From the NCBI GenBank assembly GCA_021234155.1, contig JAJEKV010000102.1, positions 1,916,456-1,980,455 of the forward strand: a DNA stretch of 64,000 nucleotides, written 5' to 3'. A model generated the notes under the pieces. The model made no database searches, was not told the DNA's origin, and worked only from the letters and a program-made list of their open reading frames with translations. The stretch is from Isoetes taiwanensis (Eukaryota > Streptophyta > Lycopodiopsida > Isoetales > Isoetaceae). Below, in pieces: positions 1-10,360 of this stretch; positions within the stretch are counted from its first letter, which is position 1, and each line of letters starts with the position of its first letter. A program made the position numbers and the translations under genes.

Positions 1-325
1 CTTATCTATGCTGATGATGTGGACCTCCTGGCTCACACTCAAGCAGACATGCAACGCCATCTCGATACCCTGGACATATTTTTACAGGCGACTGACATGT
101 GCGTCAACTTAGCCAAGACCAAGGTGCTTCTCATATTGTTCGCATGCCAACCAAGGGCCCCAACCCTCATTTATCGTGGCCAAATTGTTGAAATAGTACC
201 CACTTACAAATATTTGGAGGTGGAGTTCCCTAGCTAGAACCCCTTAGATCCCATTAAATGCGGCCTGTGCACAAGAGCCCACCGAGCTGTGGATGCTATG
301 ATGTGGTTCAACACCAAATAACGGT
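1..325 (+). pseudogene. LINE (L1-type) reverse transcriptase fragment
   Basis: The frame is open from base 1 and carries the RT catalytic box LIYADDVDLLAH, with YADD at bases 7-18, followed by a stretch ending NLAKTKV and a YKYLEVEF block. This order (YADD, N-x-KTK, Y-K-Y-L-G-like) is the C-terminal half of a non-LTR retrotransposon RT domain. A stop at 235-237 ends this frame. A second frame continues with a LINE-like stretch (CGLCTRAHRAVDAMMWF) to about 325. The RT would copy LINE RNA at a nicked target. The gene continues to the left of the window, and only about 100 residues of a protein usually longer than 1000 are present, so it is a dead fragment. It abuts LTR copy A on the right. The family call is strong; intactness is excluded. 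Confidence 0.82.
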
Positions 326-329
326 CACA

Positions 330-1005
330 ACTGGTGAAGTGGGGGCGGAGCCTTGCTGAGCGTGACCACTGGAGCTCCTACAGTGTGCTAGACTTATAGT
401 CGGTCACTACGTGTGGGCGAGGTATGGGTCTGACACCTCCTGGGTCGCAGGAAGCGTGCCTATATGGACGCCCTGGACTCGGTATAGATTTAGGGGGGTA
501 AGTCGAGTACGGATGCGTGTGCGTCCGGGTGGCATATATCCTCTAGTACATCCATGGAACCATTGTGATTCTGGAGGGGATTCATCCCTTTCATGCCTCA
601 TCGGACCAGGGAGATGTCTGGAGGCCTTGACCGCCAGTCGACCCCACAGAGTCTGAGCCTAGGATAGAGCCTCATTTATGGTGTATTTCTTATGTTATGT
701 TGGCATTGTGTTGTTGCCTACATGGAATATGGATGGATCACCCTCCGTGATGGTATATTATTTTGTGTATGGTTGCTAGGTTCTAACATGTATGTACGCT
801 TCTGATGTATAGGATTCCCATCGAAGGCTTGAGACAAATGACACCTCCATATCCTTCACCCGGATCCTTGGCCATCCCAAGTGGTTCGAGTTAGACGGAG
901 GGCCTTTCCATGGTGATGTAGTCGCCATGGGAGGGGAATTTCCCGTATTTCTACGATGGGAGCATCATATAGATTCTGGGAGCGTCATAAAAATTACAGG
1001 TAGCT
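330..1005 (+). mobile_element. Truncated gypsy-type LTR, copy A
   Basis: This stretch aligns with parts of LTR B (32.7-33.62 kb) and LTR C (44.1-44.97 kb). Shared landmarks are the GTAGATTTAGG block near 486, a GCGTCCGGG block near 521, the CATCCATGGAACC block near 549, and the CCATCGAAGGC and CCATGGGAG blocks near 820-930. The outer part of the LTR, beginning TGTGACGCC in B and C, is missing here, and the LINE fragment adjoins where it should be. It is probably a truncated solo or relic LTR. Differences include many one- to three-base indels. Any ORFs across it on either strand are incidental. Confidence 0.6.
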
Positions 1006-1700
1006 ACACATAAGAACATATGTTCTTGCATCAAGATATATATTCACATTTTTTAAAGGGCTTATTTGCATCTTCACTCCATATTTTTCCCACTATTGTT
1101 TGTTTGTACAAGGACCCAAATTTGGAACACGGTATAACTTTTATAGTAAAATCTTCCTATGGAAAGGTTTTTCTAAATGCTATGCTTGTTTCAACATGTC
1201 TCAAAATATATCCCTTACTATCGAAGCATTGGGGAGAAAGGAAAAAAATTCTTATTTCATTTCATTATGCTCACGATAAAACGGGTTGGACAAAAGCAAA
1301 GGTTTTAATCAAAATAGACAATTACTGTATTCTTTTAAAGGCAATTTAAAGTGCAAATTGTATGAAAAGGGCTGGAAGACATTTAACGCTTTTCTATCGA
1401 ACCAAATTAGCAAGTGCTCTGACCATGCCATTTTCACACACCATCTCTTTATATGCCATGTTATACAATACCTCCCATTACTACCTATAGAAAACCATCT
1501 ACTCCCTTTCGAGAAAATGACATTGATTTATTAGGAGCACGAATTTTTCAGCATTAATTGGACCATTTGGTATATGAGATGTACAACAAAACACCACTTA
1601 TTCATCTTATGACACATGCATGAAAAAACAATTCAAAGAGATACGAACTTTCTATTTCATGATTTGGGTAAATAAAATACAAATTAATTTGAACCTATAC
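1005..1700 (+). other. AT-rich stretch with two unrecognised overlapping ORFs
   Basis: Plus-strand ORFs run 1020-1349 (109 codons) and 1286-1534 (82 codons) in different frames. The first contains KWGERKKI-like basic stretches and several hydrophobic runs. I recognise no domain. The change of frame within an AT-rich region could be a relic coding exon with an indel, or chance. No transposon domain, tRNA or terminal repeat was seen here. Confidence 0.3.
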
Positions 1701-2062
1701 TCAATAGTTTGGAAGGCAAACATATTTTAGAGTAGGTGGGGGCGGTGGGGGGTGCACTGGAGGTGGATGTGTTGGGATTGGTGGAGAATGTCTTGGAGGT
1801 GGGGGAGGAGGCGTATGCAAATATTTGCGTCTTGAGAAGGTGGGGGAGGGGAGGGGGGGGTGAATGCCTAGGAGGCGGGGGATGTGAGGATGGTGGCGAT
1901 ATTGTTCTATATCCAAGAACCTCAAGGTGAAATCTTTGCCTTTAGCCTTTGTAACGACTTTCACGTGCTCATTGAAGCAACTATGGTCGCAAGTGCTACT
2001 AGGTGGTATACATTGGCGTAAATCGTGTCCGCTTTGAAACGTGTTGATTGCCTTCTTTACGT
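1701..2062 (-). CDS. Proline-rich ORF, unknown, likely continuation of 2066-2401
   Basis: Reading the minus strand from about 2062, the frame runs through LGYVKKAINTF and a Cys/His-containing segment to KVVTKAKGKDFTLRF. It then enters a low-complexity tail of proline runs (PPPPPP) between about 1850 and 1735, ending in KYVCLPNY with a stop at 1701. The proline tail is the coding face of the G-rich tract. The frame is coherent for about 120 codons and lies one frame off the ORF at 2066-2401, so the two are probably one protein split by an indel. Family not recognised; an extensin-like tail is a description, not an identification. Confidence 0.35.
1733..1872 (+). repeat. G-rich low-complexity tract
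   Basis: The plus strand is a dense series of guanine runs (GGTGGGGG, GGTGGGGGAGG, GAGGGGGGGGTG) with almost no C. Several sets of four G3+ runs lie within 30 bases, so quadruplex formation is plausible on the plus strand. The complement encodes the proline-rich tail of the minus-strand ORF. Confidence 0.7.
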
Positions 2063-2065
2063 AGC

Positions 2066-2401
2066 CTAAAAGCGCATCACTCCTACAAGCTCATGAGAAC
2101 ATTGAATGGTAAAATCACGACATTGTGATGTTTGAGAAGCGGCCATACTTGGAACAAACCGGGGCCGAGCAAGACAAGCACCCACATTGTTGAATGTCGA
2201 ACCATGGCTTGTGAATGTGAAGTAATGGGGAAGCGGGAGCATATTATATAGGTTGGATTTTGCCAAAGGTTCAAAGGTCCCCTTTGGCACGATATTTTCC
2301 AAGTATCCGGAAAAGGCTATCGACCTCTCGCCCGAGAATGGAAGGCGCTGGCGTGAATGATCCGAAATGAAAAGACTATCGATGCCTCCCGCTTCATTCA
2401 T
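2066..2401 (-). CDS. Hypothetical protein, family not recognised
   Basis: A 111-codon minus-strand ORF with balanced, protein-like composition. It includes GERSIAFSGYLENIVPKG, an SNLYNMLPLPHYF stretch, SHGSTFNNVGACLARPRF and CSHELVG. The plus strand opposite is full of stops, so this is the likely coding strand. It reads into the 1701-2062 frame with a one-frame shift, giving perhaps 230 residues in total ending in a proline-rich tail. No upstream promoter or splice site can be assigned with confidence. It could be an exon of a host gene or part of an unknown transposon protein. Confidence 0.4.
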   Translation of the reverse strand: MNEAGGIDSLFISDHSRQRLPFSGERSIAFSGYLENIVPKGTFEPLAKSNLYNMLPLPHYFTFTSHGSTFNNVGACLARPRFVPSMAASQTSQCRDFTIQCSHELVGVMRF

Positions 2402-3136
2402 GTTTCTTACTTTCTGCTTCCGACTTCTAACAAAAACAAAGGATTTACTGGTGTAATTCTTGCCTTCACCTAGGATCCGAGCCCTGTAAAACTGAACTTA
2501 GCAAGTCGTAAGGTAAGCATTTGAGATACATGCCATCACAATCAAGTAGCGCCTTTTGTGGCCTTTGTGAACGTAAAAATTCTCTAGCTATCTATGTTTT
2601 CAGAATTAGTTTTTTGAAAGAAAAGTAACATTAGTCGAAACAAACAATGCTGTTACATATAAAATTTTTCTTATCTAATACTTGTTTCTACCTCTCTGGT
2701 TTTGGGAAGGCTCCAGTCCTCAATCTTGCTCCTGCACGCTCTTAACAAGTTGCTTCAGGTTTGGCTTTTGATTCTACATATTTTGTTGAACACTTTTCCC
2801 TTCATAGCTTCCTTGTAAGAATAAGTTACGAGCTTACCCAAAATGCAAAGAAACCCTTGGAAAAAGAATTGGGTTTCTTTTAAAGCCACGTTATAACATT
2901 ATGGATGTCAACGTGTTGTTTGCAGCCTTGGCAAGGAGGGAGAAGGAAGTATTATGGTGGGGACAGGCTCAAATCTAGAGTTTTCTGTCTATGCATAGTC
3001 TGGTAAACTTGACCTTAGGGGAGGTATTTCTTTGTTGTTGATAAAATAATGCACAAGAGATCAACAAAGAGTTGCCATGATGTTACCGATGGCTGATGCC
3101 AAACATGGGATTCATACTGTTTTATATGGCATGATT
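2402..3136. other. Intervening sequence without recognised features
   Basis: Mixed AT-rich sequence with no long ORF, no transposon domain and no terminal repeat that I can recognise. It ends where the duplicated module R begins. Confidence 0.4.
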
Positions 3137-4585
3137 ACTATGTAATATGTATCAAGCAATTATTGGACTGGCTTTTAGGCAGATATATGGGAAGTAAGGC
3201 ATATTTAAGGAGTTCATGGGATGTAATACTTCAAGAAAAGAATCTTAATGGTCAGACCAGAAACAAGGCATTCGTGAGATTTGCTACATATGTGCTAGAT
3301 TGGCGGAAATGCCTTTATGTTCTTCTAATTATCTCCTCTGCTCTCTCATGCCATTTCTTTTTATTTGATTAGGAATGATCAAATTACAGTTAGAAGATTG
3401 TATTCTCATTTGTTTATGCTTTCTAGTATGACGCTCAAGTGGGAAGTACATTTTTACAGCAGGAACCTATCCAAGTGCAGTATGAGATGAAGCATTCTTG
3501 AATTTGAAGAGACCAAAGGTAGTATGGCTTCATATTCTCTTAGTGTAGGGCAAGAGGATCATGTAAATTCTTCCATCTGTTCTAATGGCTTAAGGCAACT
3601 ACAGTGTGTTTGCATCCAATGGTTTTGCAGCTCTGTTAGATAAAGTACTTTCCTTCTTGTATAGACAAAGGAAAGTGAAGAAAGAGGAGTTAAGAAATTT
3701 CTAAGATATATACATCCCTGACCCTAAGTCTGCGTGCTTAACAAATATCTTGGGGCTGAAAATTGATATCAATTTCACAAAAGATAAGCTGGATTTTTTC
3801 TTTATGACTGGATTTGTTGTTACTGTTGTGGAATACTCCTGCGATCTTATGTTTGTTGAATCTTAAAATGGCATGATGTATTGGCATGGAATAAATGTGA
3901 TTGTGCTTCTAATTGATTGGGTCTATGTTCTCACTGCACAAATACATGATCTTATCGGTATAATTGATACACGATATAAACTGTAATTGCATTTAAACCA
4001 AAGTAATAGTTAAAAGATACATTGTTATGCTGCATTTGTTTCATTTTGGTGTGAAGAACATGCTGCTAATGTCTTGCATGATAAATATATGATCTTCAAT
4101 GAGATGCTTAATGCTTGCACAATCCCATTAGATAGCTGACGACTTCATTTTCAAAGGCTTCAAACCAGTACATGATATCCAAAAAGAGGTGATTGCTATC
4201 AAGCCAGAGACAAAAATACTTTATAAATCCAGCAACATGGAAAATAATTACTATCGTGCACAAGGTTTGCCTGTACAACCCCTTGACGAACCTTACTTCA
4301 ATAAATAAATATACGTACATTGCCAATTATGAAATGCCCTTATCTTTTGCTAAAACTAGCATTCTGTTAACATTATTTGAATGTCATGTCATTGGAAAAT
4401 CTCTCTCTGATCTATAAACTTTGTGAAGGGCACTTAAGTTCTAATTGCTTCAAGGGGAACCTAGAGAATATCTACATGATAGGTATCTTAAGTATTTCTA
4501 GGCTTACAAGATTATGGGAGAAAAGAAAAAAAAAATTTAAAGGCATACCTTTATAAAAAAAAAAAAAACCCTATCGATATGCTAA
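3137..4585 (+). repeat. Module R, copy 1 (unknown, exon-like blocks)
   Basis: About 1.45 kb directly repeated at 7256-8595. Conserved islands sit between less conserved AT-rich parts. The best island codes GRYMGSKAYLRSSWDV, LQEKNLNGQTRNKAF and VRFATYVLDWRK (about 3180-3310) and is followed by a T-rich stretch ending TTTGATTAG, as at a 3' splice site. A second island near 3640-3690 (RQRKVKKEELRNF) follows TTTTGCAG. The pattern looks like exons and introns of a gene or captured gene fragment, but I do not recognise the protein. It lies directly upstream of the copia-type LTR. Confidence 0.55.
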
Positions 4586-4876
4586 GTACTATTTTATATT
4601 GTAGAGCCCGGCCCAATGCTATTGAGCCAAGCAATCCTTTTAATTGGCCGATGGTGCAAAACCGTCGGACTAGTCAGAAATAAATTAAGATGGATAGATT
4701 AAAAGACTTATTCATCTTGAAGACGTCGTTTGAATCGGATTCACAGGAGTCCAGTCTGTGTTCGAAGGTTGGTCAGCGCAGCTACGGTAAATGGATCAAT
4801 CCCATTGCTACAGTAGATCTGCTACAGTGTTTGTTCGATAGTTGTAATATTATTTTGATGGTTATAATATTACATC

Positions 4877-4891
4877 GAATGATATATATTA
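4877..4891 (+). promoter_or_regulatory. TATA-like box in copia LTR copy 1
   Basis: GATATATATTAAAAG occurs in the part of the LTR where U3 promoter elements lie, and is kept in copy 2 near 13267. The function is inferred from position and conservation only. Confidence 0.4.
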
Positions 4892-5059
4892 AAAGTTCTG
4901 GTTGAAATTTTGAACTAAGGGAATACGAAATCAAGCAGCAAATCCCCTTGTTGAATTCTGAGTAACAATGAATATCTGTAATTGTTCAAGTTTTGATCAT
5001 TGCTCTGTTTGAGGTTAATGAATATCACACTAAATATTTACAAAATTGAAAAACTTTAC

Positions 5060-5074
5060 TTACTAAATTATTAA
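5060..5074 (+). repeat. Left target-site duplication of the LINE insert, copy 1
   Basis: TTACTAAATTATTAA is repeated exactly at 6235-6249. The same 15 bases flank the LINE in copy 2 (13446-13460 and 14906-14920). A perfect 15-bp direct repeat bounding a LINE fragment fits target-primed reverse transcription. Confidence 0.8.
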
Positions 5075-6234
5075 AAAAAAAAATTTTGAAGGACGTGAAC
5101 TCTTTTTATCGACAAGAACAAAGGCGCAATACACAATGCATAGACAAGAATAAAACCTTAGTGGATAGGCTGACCCAACTAGGCACAAGCACCTATCTAT
5201 GCATAAGAACACCGTAAATACGTCTGCCAAATTATCTCTTTTTTATCATCAGCTAGAGATGAACAATGATAAGCTTTAGTGATCTTCTGCTAAGCACAAT
5301 GAAGCAGCTGCTGATCAGAGATGTGTGCACCTTGGAAAATACACAAACATCGCCTCTGCCAGATAGACCACAAAATCCAGCTAGAAGCAAGATGGAATGC
5401 TCGCTTACGCAAGTTCGGCCAAACAGGGGGATAAAGTGCAAGTAGGATCTCCTGGCTAGTGAGAGACACACTGAAAAGAGTGAACAACCACACCCAAGCA
5501 AGCCGTAAAGGATCGCATAAGAAGAAGCAGTGTTCAATAGTTTCAACACGTTGGCCACAGAGAGGGCAACGATCTGAGACTCTAGGGTTCATTTTGTGAA
5601 CCAAGACATTCACTCGGACATATCTATGGAGAATTTGCCATTGCAACACTAACACTTTAGCGTGGAGCAATTTATCCCATGTCCACATCCAAACACTTTT
5701 CCACTGTGGTTGAGGAACCTGAAGATGCCAGTGCTGGGATGGGGGGAGAGGCTCACAATCCAAAAGCAGCATGTACGTGGAAGAAATGACTTTTCTGGCT
5801 TAACACGTGCATCACATATCCAAATAGGCACATCAACCTGTGATTGCTGCACAATGGGTGGCAAAAAATCAGCCACCCAGCCCAGATTTGCCGATCCCAT
5901 CTGTATAACAGAAATCTCGTCTGAAGAGCCTCCCATGACAAAAGATGACCAGAATCATACCAAGCTGCAATCGCAGCTAGCCGCCAACGCCGCTGGGTCT
6001 TTGGATGTACAAGTACACATAAAGGCTGCTGATCATGCGTACCTTGCAAGGGAAGCCACCAGCATGACATTGATAATGAAGCACAAGCTTGGGGATTACC
6101 ATGGAACAAAGATCTAACCGTATCCCAGGAAGCAAGCAGCCCTTTAAGGAATGGGGAAGCATTTGGATATGGATGCAGAGGGTATAACAAGGTCCATGGG
6201 AGACTAGGCTTGATAGATGTCTTGTGAAAGCGGA
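5075..6234 (-). mobile_element. 5'-truncated LINE insert, antisense in LTR, copy 1
   Basis: About 1.16 kb between 15-bp target-site duplications. The coding strand is minus, so the 3' end is on the left. In copy 2 the left junction shows a T run directly after the duplication, as expected for a poly(A) tail on the minus strand; copy 1 has A and T runs there. Only the C-terminal region of ORF2 and the 3' UTR are present, the usual result of 5' truncation. Confidence 0.8.
5253..6190 (-). pseudogene. LINE ORF2 C-terminus with zf-RVT domain
   Basis: Minus-strand frames 5753-6190 and 5290-5772 read as one protein tail split by a frameshift. The second holds W-DKLL-x-AKV, WQILHRYVRVNVLVHK and the metal-binding signature CPLCGQRVETIEHCFFLC (bases 5515-5568, C-x2-C-x8-H-x4-C), which is the zinc-binding module after RT in plant L1 elements. 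The RT core itself is absent because of 5' truncation. This protein would bind or process LINE RNA during insertion. It is broken by indels, and copy 2 is more degraded. Confidence 0.8.
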
Positions 6235-6249
6235 TTACTAAATTATTAA
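6235..6249 (+). repeat. Right target-site duplication of the LINE insert, copy 1
   Basis: TTACTAAATTATTAA, identical to 5060-5074. It lies only 10 bp from the LTR end, so the LINE entered the extreme 3' end of the LTR. Confidence 0.8.
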
Positions 6250-6259
6250 TTATTTTACA

Positions 6260-6272
6260 TTGGTATCAGAGT
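6260..6272 (+). other. Primer binding site for initiator Met-tRNA
   Basis: TTGGTATCAGAGT follows the LTR end TTTTACA directly. It complements the 3' end of plant initiator Met-tRNA, the usual primer of plant LTR retrotransposons, and fixes the LTR end and plus orientation. Confidence 0.85.
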
Positions 6273-6288
6273 AGGCTACTTTGTCAAG

Positions 6289-7183
6289 ATGGCAAGTTGA
6301 TTTCGTGCAGGGCTTTTAGCTGCAATTGAGGTGTTCAAGGGGGATTCTGGATTCCAAGTTTGGAAAGAAAATATGAAATATGTTTTACAGGTTGAAGATC
6401 TGTGGTGCTTGATTGAAAGGAATGAAGGAGATTCAAGAACTATTGAAGTTATTAGAGGAACCGTAGGAAGCACAAGTGTTGCTGATGCTGTGGAGTTAGG
6501 ATCTTCCTCAAAAGGAACAACTCCTGTAAGAAAACAAACAAGGATACTTTGACATCTGGAAGCGACAAGACAGTGGAAGAGCATGCCAAGGTGATGGAAG
6601 CACAAGGCATAATAATGAGTAAAGTAAGTTCCATCATAGTTTTGAAATTAAGGGGTATGCACCCTAAGTTAATGTGGGAGTATATGCTTACTAATTTGGA
6701 GGAGAAATCCTGTTCTCAAATTGATGTACTAGAGAAATGAGTTGAGGAGGTTACAGTTTAAAAACTGAACTCAAATAAGGCAAAGTACTTGATGAAGAGG
6801 GCGCAATTCAGATATACTATGCAAGGGGAAAGAGAGGCAACAAAAATAAGTGGGAAACGCACAAGGAGGTAATCTTGGACCCTGCTACAGTTGCAATCAA
6901 TATGGTAATTGGAAATAAATTGCCTTAGTCTAACCAAAGAGATAAGTTGTTATAACTGTGGAGGTAGAGGCCACTATGCATCCACCTGCTCCATGCCCAA
7001 AGAAGGATCAAATTCAAGGGGAAGAGGCAGAGGAGAAAGGGGAGAAATTGGAAATAGAGGCAGCGGCAAAGGAAGAGGTAAGAATGTAAACTTTGAAGCA
7101 AATGTGGCAGAGGAGGTATCTTTGGAGGAAGAAGAGATAAATGAAGATGCTGAGGTAAGAAAATCTGAAGCCCTAACAGTTTG
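6289..7183 (+). pseudogene. Ty1/copia gag fragment with CCHC zinc knuckle
   Basis: Follows the primer site. The first frame has EVFKGDSGFQVWKENMKYVL, the F-x-G-x-x-x-x-x-W start of copia gag; the middle (6549-6740) has VSSIIVLKLRGMHPKLMWEY; the last frame (6909-7183) has the nucleocapsid knuckle CYNCGGRGHYASTC at 6948-6989 (C-x2-C-x4-H-x4-C), then an RG-rich and acidic tail. Three frames are needed, so at least two frameshifts separate them. The protein would form the virus-like particle and bind element RNA. A possible protease start (LLLDSG-like) follows near 7190 and is cut off at the duplication junction. Confidence 0.82.
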
Positions 7184-7231
7184 AAATATGATCTTCTTCT
7201 TTTAGATAGTGGATTCTAAAAAATCCATAGC

Positions 7232-7280
7232 ATGTAATATGTATCAAGCAATTACTATGTAATATGTATCAAGCAATTAC
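7232..7280 (+). repeat. 24-bp tandem repeat at duplication junction
   Basis: The 24 bases at 7232-7255 recur at 7257-7280 and match the start of module R near 3140. This marks the point where the truncated copia gag/protease of copy 1 joins the second copy of module R. Confidence 0.75.
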
Positions 7281-8595
7281 TGGATTGGCTTTTAGGCAGA
7301 TATATGGGAAGTCAGGCATATTTAAGGAGTTCATGGGATGTCGTACTTCAAGAAAAGAATCTTAATGGTCAGACCAGAAACAAGGCATTCGTGAGATTTG
7401 CTACATATGTGCTAGATTGGCGGAAATGCTTTTATGTTCTAATTATCTCCTCTGCCCTCTCATGCCATTTCTTTTTATTTGATTAGGAATGATCAAATTA
7501 CATTTAAATATTGTATTCTCATTTGTTTATGCTTCTGCTATATGATTTTCAAGTAAAGTACATTTTATATATGGAACCTATCCAAGGCAAGATGAGATAT
7601 AGGGGCTTATCACTTTTTGAATTTGAAGAGACTGTAAAGGTAGTATGTATTTCACATTCTCTTAGTGTAGGCGGGAGGAGCATGCGTAAATTCTTCCATC
7701 CGCTCGGCTTAAGGTAACTAAGTAAGTGTATCCAATGGTTTTGCAGCTCTATATAAGTACCCTCCTTGTATAGATACAAAGGAAAGTGAAGAAAGAGGGA
7801 GTTATATCTATATATATCGTTGATAAATATCAAGATATACATCCTCACCAAGTCTCAAGGTTTTCATAAAGATGTTTTGAATTTTTTCTTATGACCGGAT
7901 TTGTTGTTATTGCTGTGATACTCTCAAGCATCTTTATGTTTGTCAATCTTAAATGGGTACGATGCATACTTGCGTATGAATTAATGGGATTATGTTTTAA
8001 ATTGATTGGCTCTATACTCACTGCATAAATACATGATCTTTTAATGATAATTTAGTACTATATAAATCAGAATGTATTCAAACTAAAGTAAATAGTTAAA
8101 AGTGATACGCTTTTATGCCGTGATTTGTTCTTGAATGCCTGCATAATCCATTAGATATCCGTATCGTAATTTTTCTGTGGCTTCAAACCAGTATATATAT
8201 CCAAATAAGAGATGATTGCTATCAAGCCAGGATGTGGCCATTTTATAAATCCGCAACATGGAAAATAATTACTATCAGTACAAGATTTGCAGGTGGCCTT
8301 TATAAAACCCTTTGACATCCTTATCATAATAACACAATATATTTGTACTGCCAATTATGAAATGCTCCTTATCTAAGTTAAACCAGTGCATTTTGCAATA
8401 TAATTTGAATGCGACGTCATTGGAAAATCTCTCTGACTTATATGCTTTTGTGAAGGCGCTTCTAAATAGCTTCATGGGAATCTAGAGAATACTCCATACG
8501 ATAGATATATCTAAGTATCAGGGCTATGATTGGTGAGCAGCAGTGTAAAATTTAAAGGTATACCTTTTATAAAAAACTCCTACCCTATCGACTAG
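7256..8595 (+). repeat. Module R, copy 2
   Basis: Direct repeat of 3137-4585. Its strongest island (7304-7486) gives GSQAYLRSSWDVVLQEKN followed by LNGQTRNKAFVRFATYV, nearly identical to copy 1. A second island (about 7560-7640) gives MEPIQGKMRYRGLSLFEFE and then GTAGTATG as a possible 5' splice site. The copies differ by many short indels outside the islands. The function is unknown. Confidence 0.55.
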
Positions 8596-10186
8596 GATGG
8601 GTCCTATGATACAACAAGTGGTCATGAAGTGATAAGTTCTCATTGAGCTTTGTAAATCAAGAGCATAAAAAATAGATTCCCTATTCAGTAGAACTTTCAA
8701 AAAAACTGAAAGTTGAATGTTCGGAATCCAGATAATCGCTGAGATCACAACGGTAATCTGGCGACTACACGAGTAAAGATGATTCATCTGGCCTCGCTTG
8801 CCCAAGTGTGCGGAGAAAACCGCGACGCTTTGTACGATGAAAACTCCCGCTCTTTCAGTTTCGAGGAAAACCCTACCGAGAACGGCCGCTAATGCTCCGT
8901 AACGCCGCAGTATACGGGCCACCGGTAGAAGCAGCGTATAATATACAAGATGGCTCGACAATCGAGAATCGCGAGAAATGGACCTGCAAATGAAAGTCTA
9001 AAAGCAAGAATGACTCCATTGAAAGCAGTTACAGTAAGAGGCACGCATCGCGCCACTATCAAGAATATACAGCACTCTGCAGGCTCCAGGGCTACCAGGA
9101 AGGTGGAACATAGCCGTAATTACCTGGGAACTGCCCCGCAAGCGGAAAAGACCATCACGGAAAGAAATATCCGCCAGTGGCCGCCGAGAGGCTGCTGGTA
9201 ATACGCATGGGGGTTCGCTATGAAGCCACGTATGTTCACGGAGTGGCCCGAAAGGGTTTGTTTTCCTTTAAACTGCATAGCAGTACTGCATCTTAGGTAT
9301 TTCTCTCGGGGTTTAGGGTGGGGATTTTGGGTAATCTATGTATCGGAAAGGGATTGATTTTGAAAAATTCAACACAGATATAAGGGGTTTTAAGCAACCC
9401 CTTTGCACGCAGTGGTACCCCCTTAAGCGATAAAATCTCGCACAGCCACTTTGTGAAGAAAAATAAATAAGTATAGTCTCTCAGGCTAGGCCAATGGTGA
9501 AAAAAGAAATATGGCATAAAGCTAACTACCGCCGATCCATACCAGGATGGAAATAACCGATTGAAAAAATGACGCAGAAAAATGCCTATCCCGAGGCTAA
9601 GGGGCCAACATATGAATCGAATTCAAAACACTACTAAACGCTCAAAATTGGTACTTTACAACCCAACAAGCCAAGTATGATAGAGGGAGAGGGGGGCGGG
9701 AAATCCGCGGGATAAAAAAGATGAAAGAATGAAAAAGGAGTCAAGAGAATGAAGGACCGGAAAAGAAAAAGAATGAAGCCTTGGCGGGGCGCAGAGGCGA
9801 GGAAGCGCCCTCATCCATAATGAACGCCGTGGTTCTATTAAGTATCAAGCAATAGAAACTGTGTGGCATCTCGTAGATAGCGTCCTATAATACAAACAAG
9901 TGGGTCATAGAAGAGGAATCTACTCTCAAAAAGAATGCGACAAACTAGGATGACTTGTGAGAGAGGATAAGAGGTAGTCAAAGAGGGAAATCGTAAATGC
10001 ACGATCGAATCGCTCGATGAAAAAGATAAATATGGTAGAAATGGCTAAGCAAGGCTTATAGAGAAATGCGATAAAAATGAAGGAAGGAGGCAAAGTAGAT
10101 ATATATGTATGTGCACTGGCCATAGCAAAGAGAACTACGCTGAAGTTAACGGCGAGAAACGGCGGAAGATGCGTAAGTACAGTATG

Positions 10187-10360
10187 AAAAGAAAAGGAAA
10201 AGGAAAAGAAAAGGGAAAAGGAAAAGGAAAAGGAAAAGGAAAAGAAGGAAAAGGAAAAGGAAAGGAAAGTAAAAGGAAAAAGGAAAAAGGAAAAGGAAAA
10301 AGAAAAGGAAAAGGGAAAAGGAAAAGGAAAAGGAAAAGGAAAAAAAAAGAAAAAGAAAAT
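10187..10360 (+). repeat. (AAAAGG)n microsatellite-like tract
   Basis: About 170 bases built of AAAAGG, with AAGGGA and AAAAGA variants and no C or T apart from single interruptions. It creates a Lys/Gly-rich frame on the plus strand and Phe/Leu/Ser-rich frames on the minus strand that are not genes. Confidence 0.9.

Larger units (their letters stand above)
4600..6259 (+). mobile_element. Copia-type LTR copy 1, enlarged by a LINE insertion
   Basis: Begins TGTAGAGCCCGG and ends TTTTACA immediately before a Met-tRNA primer site. Copy 2 is at 12978-14930. Once the LINE insert at 5075-6234 is removed, the LTR is about 485 bp, a normal copia LTR size. A TATA-like GATATATATTAAAAG lies near 4878. 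Only this LTR and a gag fragment remain of the element; no matching 3' LTR was found before the duplication junction at 7231. Confidence 0.72.

Noticed and set aside
407-656. Overlapping ORFs on both strands
   Set aside because: They fall in LTR copy A; the equivalent parts of copies B and C are not open, so they are incidental.
5662-6117. 151-codon plus-strand ORF
   Set aside because: It is the antisense shadow of the LINE ORF2 tail, whose minus-strand zf-RVT motif is clear.
6260-6272. TTGGTATCAGAG sites (also 14931 and 45156) as tRNA gene parts
   Set aside because: No tRNA arms surround them; each follows an LTR end directly, so they are primer binding sites.
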